Part shown: piece by piece, positions 17,813 to 25,105 of the stretch | Position numbering within the stretch: position 1 is the stretch's first letter | Layout of the letters: every line of letters starts with the position of its first letter | Source: JAOTVV01 sp041602035 | GTDB lineage: Bacteria; Gemmatimonadota; Gemmatimonadetes; Gemmatimonadales; GWC2-71-9 | Reading direction: 5' to 3' | Length of the DNA: 64,000 bases | Assembly: GCA_041602035.1 (NCBI GenBank) | Contig: JBFIHA010000013.1 | Coordinates: forward strand, 5,921-69,920 | The notes under the pieces: model-generated | The model's input: the letters and a program-made list of their open reading frames with translations, nothing else | The model's database searches: none | Told to the model about the DNA's origin: nothing | Position numbers and translations under genes: made by a program

Positions 17813-18448
17813 ATGCGCATCGGACAGTCACTGGGCATCCTTGGAGTCCTCGCCGCGGCCAGCGCTGCGGCCATTCTCCTGGTCGGCGATCGCGGGCGAA
17901 GCCTCCGGCTCGGTCCCTTGGACGGGGCCGAACTCCCGCCGATCCAGCTCGACCGCGTCGCCATAGGGAGCACGGCCCCCGACTTCAGGCTCCGCGCCCT
18001 GGACGGGTCGACGGTTGCCCTGTCCGAGTACCGTGGGGCAAAGAACGTCGTCCTGGTGTTCTACCGCGGGCACTGGTGACCCCACTGCGCTGCTCAGCTC
18101 GGGAAGCTGAAAGGGCTGCTGACGGAGGAACAACGGGCATCGACGGAGATTCTGGCCGTTTCCGTCGACTCCCCCGCCGATCTCCGCAGAATGGTGGACC
18201 GCATTTCCGCCGACGACAGCGTGTTGCCCGACTTCCCGTTTCTCACCGATCCGGGCCACCGAGTCATCGATCGCTATGGGCTGTTCAACCAGGACGATCC
18301 GCGCGGCCGGGAAATCACCCATCCTGCCACATTCGTGATCGATCGCGCAGGCGTCGTGCGGTGGCGGTTCGTGGAAGTCGACTACAAGATCCGGCCGAGT
18401 AACGAGGAAATCCTCGGCGTCCTGGAGCGGCTGCCGCGCGAGCCATGA
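17813..18448 (+). CDS. Peroxiredoxin-like (AhpC/TSA, redoxin fold) selenoprotein with in-frame UGA (Sec89)
   Basis: A continuous frame of 212 codons interrupted only by TGA at 18077-18079 (codon 89). Upstream it encodes a membrane anchor or signal (LGILGVLAAASAAAILLVG) and the redoxin start APDFRLRALDGSTVALSEYRG then NVVLVFYRGHW. Downstream it continues in the same frame with PHCAAQLGKLKGLL, ILAVSVDSPADLRRM, FPFLTDPGHRVIDRYGL and THPATFVIDRAGVVRWRFVE. In AhpC/TSA-like proteins the residue after FYRGxW is the peroxidatic Cys, followed by P-x-C. The TGA is exactly there, giving U-P-H-C (Sec89, Cys92). A SECIS-like hairpin follows at the right distance. AGAAAGGG precedes the ATG. I infer selenocysteine insertion and a membrane-tethered periplasmic peroxidase. 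The alternative is a one-base nonsense mutation or sequencing error (TGC to TGA). Confidence 0.82.
18080..18115 (+). promoter_or_regulatory. Putative bacterial SECIS element downstream of UGA 18077-18079
   Basis: TCAGCT (18094-18099) pairs with AGCTGA (18105-18110), giving a six-base-pair stem capped by the five-base loop CGGGA (18100-18104). The loop is G-rich with a G in its first two positions, and it begins 20 nt after the UGA. Both features fit the known bacterial SECIS pattern recognised by SelB (small G-containing apical loop roughly 16-37 nt after UGA). CCCC just after the UGA and GGG at 18113-18115 could form a lower stem with an asymmetric internal loop. Folding and SelB binding were not computed. 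Confidence 0.65.
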
Positions 18449-18533
18449 GCCCAGGCGTGTCAACGGCGTGCAGCCTTGCCCGCGCCTCGGCTGACGGACA
18501 ACTTGGGGTTTGACCGTCTTCGTCGGGAAACCC

Positions 18534-18902
18534 ATGAGCGCCTTAGCCGAGAGCTACACGCAGTTGTCCGCTAGGCTTCGCTCCCTGCTCGAAGCACGCG
18601 GGTTCGAGGTGAGCGACGAGCACCACCATGCCGACGCGTCAGGAGCGAAGTGCACGCTGCTCACAAAGGGGGCGGAGTCGTTCCGTCTGGTGTGGGACGC
18701 CGGCCAAAGCACGTTCCGCGTCGACTACTGCCCACGACGCCGCGACCGTTCGTGTCCGGCGTGGCACACCATGGTGGAAACCCCGTTTTCCCTTGGGGAG
18801 AGGGCGGGCCGGGAGGTCCAAGCCCTCGCTGCACAGATGGAGCAGACCCTGGCGCACCACTTTGCCGCTGCGTCCCTTTCGGAGACCTCCGACGGCGCGT
18901 GA
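18534..18902 (+). CDS. Hypothetical protein
   Basis: 122 aa from ATG 18534. A TTG 24 bases upstream could also serve. The ribosome-binding site is weak (GGGAAA close to the ATG). There is no signal peptide or membrane segment. The sequence is soluble and mixed alpha/beta: an N-terminal helix (AESYTQLSARLRSLLEARGFEV), a beta-like middle (FRLVWDAGQSTFRVDYCPRR) and a C-terminal helix (AGREVQALAAQMEQTLAHHF). It has three Cys and several His (DEHHHAD) but no recognised metal motif. It lies 85 bp after the selenoprotein gene on the same strand, so co-transcription is possible. No family recognised. Confidence 0.55.
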   Translation: MSALAESYTQLSARLRSLLEARGFEVSDEHHHADASGAKCTLLTKGAESFRLVWDAGQSTFRVDYCPRRRDRSCPAWHTMVETPFSLGERAGREVQALAAQMEQTLAHHFAAASLSETSDGA

Positions 18903-18962
18903 TGCAGGTCATGCCGGAGTCGTGACCAACATCACAAGTCCTTTATTTGCAACAACTTACGC

Positions 18963-18991
18963 TTGACAACTCTGCCCGAGGCCCTTAACAT
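18963..18991 (+). promoter_or_regulatory. Consensus-like sigma70/sigmaA promoter
   Basis: TTGACA (18963-18968), a 17-bp spacer and TAACAT (18986-18991). The -35 is a perfect match and the -10 has four of six consensus bases at ideal spacing. It would transcribe the lipoprotein gene at 19077 with a leader of about 80 nt. The region just upstream (18918-18962) is unusually AT-rich for this genome, which could act as an UP element. Confidence 0.75.
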
Positions 18992-19076
18992 CCGGGGTAG
19001 GCAGACGTCTGACGTTCACGCGCCCCGGCGGTGTCCGCCCCGCGGCACGAACGTCCTTCAGCTCAAGGAGTGGGCA

Positions 19077-19826
19077 ATGCGGTTCAATCGAGGATGGAGA
19101 GGGCTGGCGCTCCTGGCCGGGCTGTCCCTGGCAGTCGCTTGTAGCGACACCGGGGCGCCGTCGGCCGAAGAGGAAGCCCAGATCACGCAGGACGTGATGG
19201 CCTACGCGGCCGATGTCACGTCGGACGACGTCATCATGATGACCCTGCTCGCCGACGGGGTGTTAGGGTCGGCACCGTCCGCGGCACCGCCGTTCGACGG
19301 AAACGTCAGCTATTCGCGGTCGGTCACCTTCTACGACGAGAATGACGGCGTCCAAGATGCCTACGATCCGTTGCTCACGGCCAAGGTGAACATGGTCGTG
19401 GACTTCGAGGGCTCGCGCAGCTGGACCGGCGATCGCGGGACCATGTCGGTTACCGTGGCCCGCCACCGCGACGTCACCGTTTCCAATCTGCTTGGTGAAG
19501 AAACCGAGCGAATCTGGGACGGCGCGGGGAACTCGGACGTGAATCGCGTGCGACAGTCGGACGAGTTCGGTGAGCGCGTGTACGACTTCTCGGCCAGCAC
19601 CGCCGTTGCGGCCGTAGTGATCCCGGTCCCGCGTGGAAGCGGATGGCCCCTCTCGGGCTCCATCACCCGACACGTGACCGTCGAGATCGTGTCCGGCCTG
19701 GGCGATATGATGACACGCTCGCGCACCGTCATGGTCGAGTTCAACGGAACCCAGTTCGTACCCATTACGATCAACGATCTGACCTGCACGCTGGACCTAG
19801 CGATGCGGTCGGTGAGCTGTGACTGA
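19077..19826 (+). CDS. Hypothetical secreted lipoprotein
   Basis: 249 aa. ATG 19077 has a strong AAGGAG site seven bases upstream, so I prefer it to the in-frame TTG at 18963, which lies inside the -35 box. The signal peptide ends in a lipobox-like LSLAVAC, so the mature lipoprotein begins at Cys22. The mature part is acidic at first (SAEEEAQITQDVMAYAADVTSDDV) and then beta-rich (VNMVVDFEGSRSWTGDRGTMSVTV; GSITRHVTVEIVSG; TRSRTVMVEFNGTQFVPI). No catalytic motif is seen. It has its own promoter and a rho-independent terminator, so it is monocistronic. Function unknown. Confidence 0.75.
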   Translation: MRFNRGWRGLALLAGLSLAVACSDTGAPSAEEEAQITQDVMAYAADVTSDDVIMMTLLADGVLGSAPSAAPPFDGNVSYSRSVTFYDENDGVQDAYDPLLTAKVNMVVDFEGSRSWTGDRGTMSVTVARHRDVTVSNLLGEETERIWDGAGNSDVNRVRQSDEFGERVYDFSASTAVAAVVIPVPRGSGWPLSGSITRHVTVEIVSGLGDMMTRSRTVMVEFNGTQFVPITINDLTCTLDLAMRSVSCD

Positions 19827-19862
19827 CGCGACATAGTGGCGCGGCACACGGCACCGTGATGG

Positions 19863-19891
19863 AACGGGTGGGCTTCGCGCCCACCCGTTTT
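19863..19891 (+). terminator. Rho-independent terminator after the lipoprotein gene
   Basis: AACGGGTGGGC (19863-19873) pairs over 11 bp with GCCCACCCGTT (19879-19889), loop TTCGC, and the hairpin runs into TTTT. It lies 37 bp after the stop at 19826. Confidence 0.85.
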
Positions 19892-19974
19892 CGTGTCGGC
19901 CGATTTTGCAAACCCCGGTGGGCTGCATACCTTTGCGCAGCACCATTCGCGAGCTGGTGACCCGGGACGCGACC

Positions 19975-20370
19975 ATGGCGGCTCAACCAAAGGAATCCGG
20001 GAAGGTTCCCAAGCGGTTTCTGCCCGAGCGGCGGGTCGCCGAGCGGCGGGTCGCACCGGATCGGCGCGAGGCGGACCGGCGCGTGATCGACATGGCCGTC
20101 GAGCGCGAGCGGCGCAGGGACAGCGACCGACGGCGTCTTTGGGACCGGCGGATGGTGGCGGAGCGGCGGTTCCCCCCTAATGATCAGTTTTCGTGGGACG
20201 ACACCCTCACGATCCACCGCATGCTCGCCGACCCCACGCTCGACGTCTCCTGTCCACGCTGTCACGGCCGGCTGCTGCTCGGACCATCGGACGCGGGGGC
20301 GGAGCTCCCGACCCGCGAGGTGCATTGCACGTCGTGCCGCTTCAGCGTGGCGATCGTCGACGACGGTTAG
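19975..20370 (+). CDS. Small RRxxxRR-repeat protein with C-terminal zinc ribbon
   Basis: 131 aa from ATG 19975. An ATG at 19906 is in frame but sits close to the upstream terminator. The N-terminal half is an arginine-rich repeat (PERRVAERRVAPDRREADRR, then DSDRRRLWDRRMVAERR), encoded partly by a 15-bp tandem repeat (GAGCGGCGGGTCGCC). The C-terminal half has C-P-R-C and C-T-S-C pairs about 25 residues apart, a zinc ribbon. The two modules are the same as in the protein at 14717 but in reverse order. Its TAG overlaps by three bases the stop of the convergent nuclease gene. Function unknown. Confidence 0.65.
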   Translation: MAAQPKESGKVPKRFLPERRVAERRVAPDRREADRRVIDMAVERERRRDSDRRRLWDRRMVAERRFPPNDQFSWDDTLTIHRMLADPTLDVSCPRCHGRLLLGPSDAGAELPTREVHCTSCRFSVAIVDDG

Positions 20371-21254
20371 GGCGCACCCTCCCCTTTCCCCAACACCCGG
20401 TTCAACACCCCGGCCAACCTGATGCCTGCCTGACGCAGGCGTCGTTCCATGATCGGGGTCATCTCGTTGACGAAGTCCCATCCCAGATCGGGCTCGCGGC
20501 CGGCGGCCACCCCGACACGTTGGTACATGGCCTCTCGGATCGCCCGCGACTCCTCGATCCAATCCACATAGCCCGAGTCGAGCCATGCATGCATCTCGGC
20601 GGCCGTCGCGTGGTCGAGGAAGGCCACGTACTCCGAATAGCTGAGCGCTTGATGCTCGAGGAGATCGGAATCCCACACGCGGTGGAGATTGGTGGGCGTG
20701 CCGAACCACCGTACCCGCACGAGGTTGCCACCTCGGTCAGCGGCGAGGCCGGCGTGGAGCGGCTGGTGTACGTCACCCACGAAGTGCACGAGGAACTTGA
20801 GGGCCATCGCCCGCTCCTCGGCGGTGCGGTCGGGATCCGCGAGAATGCGCTCGTTGAACTGGAGGGCTTGCACGAGGTCGCCGGGAACGGTGAAGGCCGT
20901 CTCGCGATACGCTTCTCCCTCGGGCGTATTCACATAGTGCCAGGGCGCCGTGTGCCGGCCCTCCGGTGTGCCACGATACCAGTCCGCCCAATTGCTGATC
21001 TGTGCCAGGGGGGTGGCGTCGAGCAGGTCTCGAACACGCGCGTGCGCGAACGGAGTGAGGTGGCGCTCGGCAATGGTCGCCACAATGCGGTGCCCGTTCA
21101 GCCCCCACAGCCCGGGTGGGGGCCCGAGTCCGTCGACGGCGGAGCTTGCCGAGCAACCGGCTCCGAGGGCGGCCGCGGTAGCCGGGATTGTCGTCCCCAC
21201 GGCGGCTAGTAGTGCGGTGACGCGGACCCATCGACTCGCGAGACGGAGAGGCAT
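20367..21254 (-). CDS. S1/P1-type nuclease, exported
   Basis: 295 aa. These trinuclear-zinc enzymes cleave single-stranded DNA/RNA and 3'-nucleotides outside the cytoplasm. The N-terminus has a hydrophobic export signal (VTALLAAVGTTIPATAAAL). Family features are WGLNGHRIVATIAE (the Trp and His ligands), the ATPLAQISNWADW region, LKFLVHFVGDVHQPLHAG (zinc ligands Asp and His) and NLHRVWDSDLLEH. In characterised enzymes the Trp is the mature N-terminal residue and binds zinc. Here ~25 residues separate the hydrophobic segment from that Trp, so processing may differ. It is convergent with the small zinc-ribbon gene; the stop codons share bases. Confidence 0.88.
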   Translation of the reverse strand: MPLRLASRWVRVTALLAAVGTTIPATAAALGAGCSASSAVDGLGPPPGLWGLNGHRIVATIAERHLTPFAHARVRDLLDATPLAQISNWADWYRGTPEGRHTAPWHYVNTPEGEAYRETAFTVPGDLVQALQFNERILADPDRTAEERAMALKFLVHFVGDVHQPLHAGLAADRGGNLVRVRWFGTPTNLHRVWDSDLLEHQALSYSEYVAFLDHATAAEMHAWLDSGYVDWIEESRAIREAMYQRVGVAAGREPDLGWDFVNEMTPIMERRLRQAGIRLAGVLNRVLGKGEGAP

Positions 21255-21378
21255 GCGGCAACCTTGATCGAGGTACGTCGGGTAATATGCGGGGAGGTCC
21301 CCCGAGGCGGAGCGCCCGCCCTAGTCGCGACCCGTTCCGCGGGACACGTTTCCGGCAGCATCCACAGGAGGACGTCGC

Positions 21379-22437
21379 ATGTTCCGTGGCCCAGTTGTGT
21401 TCGTCGCTGCCTCCTTGCTGAGCGCTCCCTCCGCGCTGGGACAGGAGCCCACCACCTTCACCGTCGGTCCGCTCAGGGTCGAGCGAGGCGCGATGGTATC
21501 TGGCCACGTCCCGGTGGCTGCCGGGGTCGATAGCGGAACCACCATCCCCATCACCGTCGTCCACGGCGTTCGACCCGGGCCCGTGCTCGCCGCCATCGCG
21601 GGCACACACGGATACGAGTACCCTCCCATTCTCGCACTCCACCGCGTGCGGAAGGTGCTCGATCCATCGAGGCTCTCGGGCACGGTCATCCTGGTGCACA
21701 TCGCCAACATGCCCTCATTCCTCGGGCGAACCGTCTACTACAGCCCCACCGACGGCAAGAATCTGAATCGCGTGTACCCGGGCACCCCGTCCGGCACCGT
21801 CAGCGAGCGCATTGCCCATGTCATCACGACCGAGGTGATCGACCGAGCGGACTACGTCGTGGACATGCATGGCGGTGACGGCAACGAAGCCCTGCGTCCG
21901 TACACATATTGGATGTTGAGTGGAGACGCCCGCATCGATTCGCTCACCAAAGGCATGGTGATGGCCTTTGGGCTGGATCACATCGTGATTGATCGCGACC
22001 GCCCACGCGATCGCGGCGCGTCGGTCTACACGTCGAATACGGCGCTCACCCGCGGCAAGGCTGGCATTACGACCGAGACTGGCCAACTCGGCTCGGACGA
22101 CCGCTCCTGGGTGGATCTCGCCGAACGGGGATTCTGGAATCTGCTCCGCCACGTCGGGATGGTGGAGGGAGGCGTCGAGCGACCTCGAGGCATCGTGTGG
22201 CTCGACGAGTACGAGGTCTTGCGCAGCCCGGTTGCCGGGGTATTCCGCCCCGCCGTGCGCGACGGATATGCCATCGCCGAGGGAGGCCTGCTGGGGGTGA
22301 TCGAGGACTTCTTCGGCGATCCGGTGCAGGAGGTGCGTGCGCCGTTCGCCGGGATCGTCACCTACGTACTCGGCACACCGCCCGTGAGTGTGGGCGAGCC
22401 CCTCGCCATGGTGAGCCGCATTGGGCGTAGCCCCTAG
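21379..22437 (+). CDS. Succinylglutamate desuccinylase/aspartoacylase (AstE/AspA)-like M14-fold hydrolase, exported
   Basis: 352 aa with signal peptide (FVAASLLSAPSALG). The zinc-hydrolase core has IAGTHGYEYPPI (zinc-binding H..E), TDGKNLNRVYPG (substrate-binding N-R), VVDMHGGDGNEALRPY (third zinc His) and GITTETGQLG with the probable catalytic Glu. The C-terminal ~80 residues (VLRSPVAGVFRPAV...VRAPFAGIVTYV) form a biotinyl-lipoyl-like beta barrel, common in this family. It should cleave an amide bond in an N-acyl amino acid or small peptide, but the substrate is unknown. Its upstream region is shared with the divergent nuclease. Confidence 0.85.
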   Translation: MFRGPVVFVAASLLSAPSALGQEPTTFTVGPLRVERGAMVSGHVPVAAGVDSGTTIPITVVHGVRPGPVLAAIAGTHGYEYPPILALHRVRKVLDPSRLSGTVILVHIANMPSFLGRTVYYSPTDGKNLNRVYPGTPSGTVSERIAHVITTEVIDRADYVVDMHGGDGNEALRPYTYWMLSGDARIDSLTKGMVMAFGLDHIVIDRDRPRDRGASVYTSNTALTRGKAGITTETGQLGSDDRSWVDLAERGFWNLLRHVGMVEGGVERPRGIVWLDEYEVLRSPVAGVFRPAVRDGYAIAEGGLLGVIEDFFGDPVQEVRAPFAGIVTYVLGTPPVSVGEPLAMVSRIGRSP

Positions 22438-22493
22438 TCGCCCGACCACGCTCCTCGGGGCCGCCGCGGCGCAACGACGGTCCCGACCCTGGT

Positions 22494-22718
22494 TCACCGA
22501 ACCAGCTTGTTCTCGAGGATCTGGCGCAGCAGCAGCGCAATATCCAGGATCAGCAGCACGACGGCCCAGTCAAGCAGCTGCCGCGGAAAGACGTCGATGA
22601 TTGGGATGTTCGTACCCAGCAAATTGAGGGCCTTCTCCACGATGGCGACACAAAACAAGAACACCGCCGTGGCGAGGAAGACCGGTGCCGTGAACACGTG
22701 CTCTGCTCGATCAGTCAT
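22494..22718 (-). CDS. Small two-TM membrane protein, hypothetical
   Basis: 74 aa from ATG 22718, preceded by GGGAGG five bases upstream. An in-frame ATG further upstream (22781) has no such site. It has two hydrophobic helices (PVFLATAVFLFCVAIVEKAL and DWAVVLLILDIALLLRQIL) separated by a short loop (NLLGTNIPIIDVFPRQ). It carries no recognised motif. It is convergent with the AstE-like gene (56 bp apart) and may be co-transcribed with the M16 operon upstream. Function unknown. Confidence 0.65.
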   Translation of the reverse strand: MTDRAEHVFTAPVFLATAVFLFCVAIVEKALNLLGTNIPIIDVFPRQLLDWAVVLLILDIALLLRQILENKLVR

Positions 22719-22940
22719 CTGGGCCTCCCGTTGCCCACTGGTGTCAGCACTGCCAGGACTCGACCAACGACGTCGGCTCATGGCTCCACCCCGACTGGTT
22801 CGTCCGCGGATGTGATACAGACGACCGAGATCGTCATTGGTCCTCCACGGTCAATGTGGGGAGTCGATGCGAACGTGCAAAGATGGCCGTCCGGACCCGC
22901 GGGCGGGAGGGCCAGCGGCCGGGTCGACCCGGAAACATGG

Positions 22941-22968
22941 CGGGGCGCCGATCCGAACCGGCGCCCCG
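22941..22968 (-). terminator. Strong hairpin after the M16 operon
   Basis: CGGGGCGCCG (22941-22950) pairs with CGGCGCCCCG (22959-22968), a 10-bp GC stem with an 8-nt loop, 26 bp beyond the stop of the M16 gene. There is no clear T-run, so it may be a weak or transcript-stabilising terminator. The rest of 22719-22993 shows nothing I can identify. Confidence 0.5.
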
Positions 22969-22993
22969 ACCATCCCGCGATTGCGGCCGCTGA

Positions 22994-25105
22994 CTACTTG
23001 GCCAACTCCATGCTCACCGGCTGGCCCGTTGGGGCGAACTTCACCACCCGACGCGGGGCGTCCCGGGTCACGTAAAACGTCGCCGGCAGCTGTCCTCCAG
23101 TGACCTCGACCCGGAACACCGTGAACGTTCCCGCCGGGACGGTCACGTCCTCCACGCCCACCACCGTGAACGTGAGCGGTGCCACCGAGCCCTCACCGGC
23201 GCGGAAGACGTTGACCGTGAATTCCGCCCCCTCTGCGAGGGGGAACGCCGGCAACAGAGCCTGCACGGTGTTGTCGTCCAGCACGCCGGCCAGCACCTCG
23301 CTGTCCACTTCCGTGGTCTGAACCTCGCCGGTCGGTTGCGGCGTCTGAGCCGAGCCCGTCACCCGACCGTCGGCGTACACCAGATGGGTCTCCGCCCTCC
23401 GGCCACCGAACTCCATGCTTTGGTCCAGCGTCCTCATCACGATCGGACTCACGGCGAGGGTGGCCTGCATCTCCTGCCGCACTCCCATGACTGCAAGAGA
23501 CATCGTCTGGGTGATCGTCACGTCCCTGCCCTCACGGACGACCTCCTGGACGGCGCTCCCCATTTCGTTCCCCTGCACGATCATGGCGAACGAGTCGCGC
23601 CGGGAGACCAGCTGGTCGAGATCCAGCGCCAGCGCCGTCGCCTTGGGCGTGAGGTCCGCCACCGCGAGCGCCTTCCCCTCGACGTCAATGATCGACACGG
23701 GGGCAATGGCACGAAGCTTGTCATACAAGGCCTGGCCATCCCCCACGACAACGACGACGGCCGAATCCGGGCGGAGGACGCGCCGGGCCGCCGCCATGGC
23801 TTGGGTAGCCGTGACCGCGTCCACTTTCTGGCCGTAGGTGCGCACGAAATCGATGCCGCGGTCGAGTAGGATCGCACTTGCCACCTGACTCGCGATCTGC
23901 TGCGGGGTCTGGATGTCCAGCGGGTACGACCCCACGAGGTAGCCCTTGGCGGCCGTCATCTCGGAATCGGGAATAACCTCGGTGCGGACCCGCCGGATTT
24001 GCCGCAGCAATTCCACCAGCGCACTGTCCGTGACCGGTGTCCTCACCTCGGCGGTCGCCTGGAAGTATCCGCCGTCCTTGCGCGTCGGCACCCCAGAGTA
24101 GGCGCCGTAGGTCCACCCCTTGTCTTCTCGCAGGATCATGAACAGTCGGGCGTCCGCGCCTCCGCCGAGCACCTTATTCGCCACCTCGACGGCGTAATAC
24201 GTGCCGTCGCCGATGGGACGGGTGGCAAGGTTGCCGACCCGGATGTTGGACTGGGCGGACCCCGGACGGTGCACGAGCGTGATCGCCGTCGGCCGCGGAG
24301 GTGGCGGCGACGCGTAGCGGACGTTGGGTGTCGCGCCGCGCCAACCACCGAGATACCGTTCGGCCAGGCGCCGCGCCTCCGCCATGGTGATGTCACCCGC
24401 CAGCACGAGGAGCGACCCTTCCGGCTTGAGGTGGGCACTGGCCCAACTGCGGACGGCGTCGCGAGTGAGCGCCGTGGTCGACTCCTCCGTGGGCTGGCGA
24501 CCATAGGGATGGTCGCCGTAGAGGGCCTTTTGGAAATACCGTCCGGCGAGCGAGCCCGGATCCGACTTCTCGACCTGGAGGGCGGAGAGCGTCCGCGTCC
24601 GCGCGAGTTCCAACTCCTCCTCGGGATATGTCGCGTTCAACAGCACGTCGCTCATCAGGTCGAACGCCAACTCGGCGTTTTCGCTGAGCACGGTGGTGAA
24701 GACGGAGAAGAAGTCCGCGCCCGCGCCGGCAGAGAGGCTGCCACCGACACCTTCGATCTCAGCGGCGATCTGGTCCGCCGTCCGACGGGGCGTGCCTTTG
24801 GTCATCAGCTCGCCGACCATCGACGCGAGACCCTCCATCCCCGCGGGATCGTCGCGACTGCCGGCCCGCATGCTGATCCGAATGCTCAGGATCGGTAGGC
24901 GGTGGTTCTCCACCACGAGCAGCGTGAGCCCGTTACGGAGCTTCACCTGCTGGACCTCGGGGAACGGCAAGGGCCGGAGCGCACCGGCCGTCGGCGGCTC
25001 GGTCGGGAACTGCGCCTGCGCCGTGGTCGGCGCCACCAGCGCGCCGGCGGCCAGCAGGAGCGTGAACTTCGCGACACGATGGGTGCTCGTGACTCGGGAC
25101 CTCAT
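22994..25105 (-). CDS. M16 (insulinase/pitrilysin) peptidase-like protein, catalytically inactive partner, with C-terminal DUF3108-like extension
   Basis: 703 aa with signal peptide (LLLAAGALVAPTTAQA). Two M16 halves cover about residues 45-480 (VKLRNGLTLLVVENHRLPILSIRISM; second half around RPIGDGTYYAVEVANKVLGGG). The zinc motif HxxEH is absent: the segment reads GLASMVGELMTKGT where active members have GLAHLxEHMxFxGT. The last ~200 residues are extra and beta-rich. They resemble DUF3108-type domains (VEDVTVPAGTFTVFRVEVTG...FYVTRDAPRRVVKF). Its ATG overlaps the stop of the active M16 gene by four bases. I infer an exported heterodimer, as in PqqF/MPP-type pairs, in which this chain shapes the chamber. 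Confidence 0.85.
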   Translation of the reverse strand: MRSRVTSTHRVAKFTLLLAAGALVAPTTAQAQFPTEPPTAGALRPLPFPEVQQVKLRNGLTLLVVENHRLPILSIRISMRAGSRDDPAGMEGLASMVGELMTKGTPRRTADQIAAEIEGVGGSLSAGAGADFFSVFTTVLSENAELAFDLMSDVLLNATYPEEELELARTRTLSALQVEKSDPGSLAGRYFQKALYGDHPYGRQPTEESTTALTRDAVRSWASAHLKPEGSLLVLAGDITMAEARRLAERYLGGWRGATPNVRYASPPPPRPTAITLVHRPGSAQSNIRVGNLATRPIGDGTYYAVEVANKVLGGGADARLFMILREDKGWTYGAYSGVPTRKDGGYFQATAEVRTPVTDSALVELLRQIRRVRTEVIPDSEMTAAKGYLVGSYPLDIQTPQQIASQVASAILLDRGIDFVRTYGQKVDAVTATQAMAAARRVLRPDSAVVVVVGDGQALYDKLRAIAPVSIIDVEGKALAVADLTPKATALALDLDQLVSRRDSFAMIVQGNEMGSAVQEVVREGRDVTITQTMSLAVMGVRQEMQATLAVSPIVMRTLDQSMEFGGRRAETHLVYADGRVTGSAQTPQPTGEVQTTEVDSEVLAGVLDDNTVQALLPAFPLAEGAEFTVNVFRAGEGSVAPLTFTVVGVEDVTVPAGTFTVFRVEVTGGQLPATFYVTRDAPRRVVKFAPTGQPVSMELAK

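Noticed and set aside
18077..18448. Frameshifted or nonsense-mutated pseudogene instead of a selenoprotein
   Set aside because: The frame does not shift, no other damage is present, the stop is specifically TGA, it falls on the catalytic Cys position, and a SECIS-like hairpin follows. A sequencing error of a single base remains the main alternative and is stated in the entry.
21264..21288. TTGATC ... TAATAT as a promoter for the AstE-like gene
   Set aside because: The spacer is only 13 bp, too short for a sigma70 promoter, and no better -35 partner for TAATAT was found.
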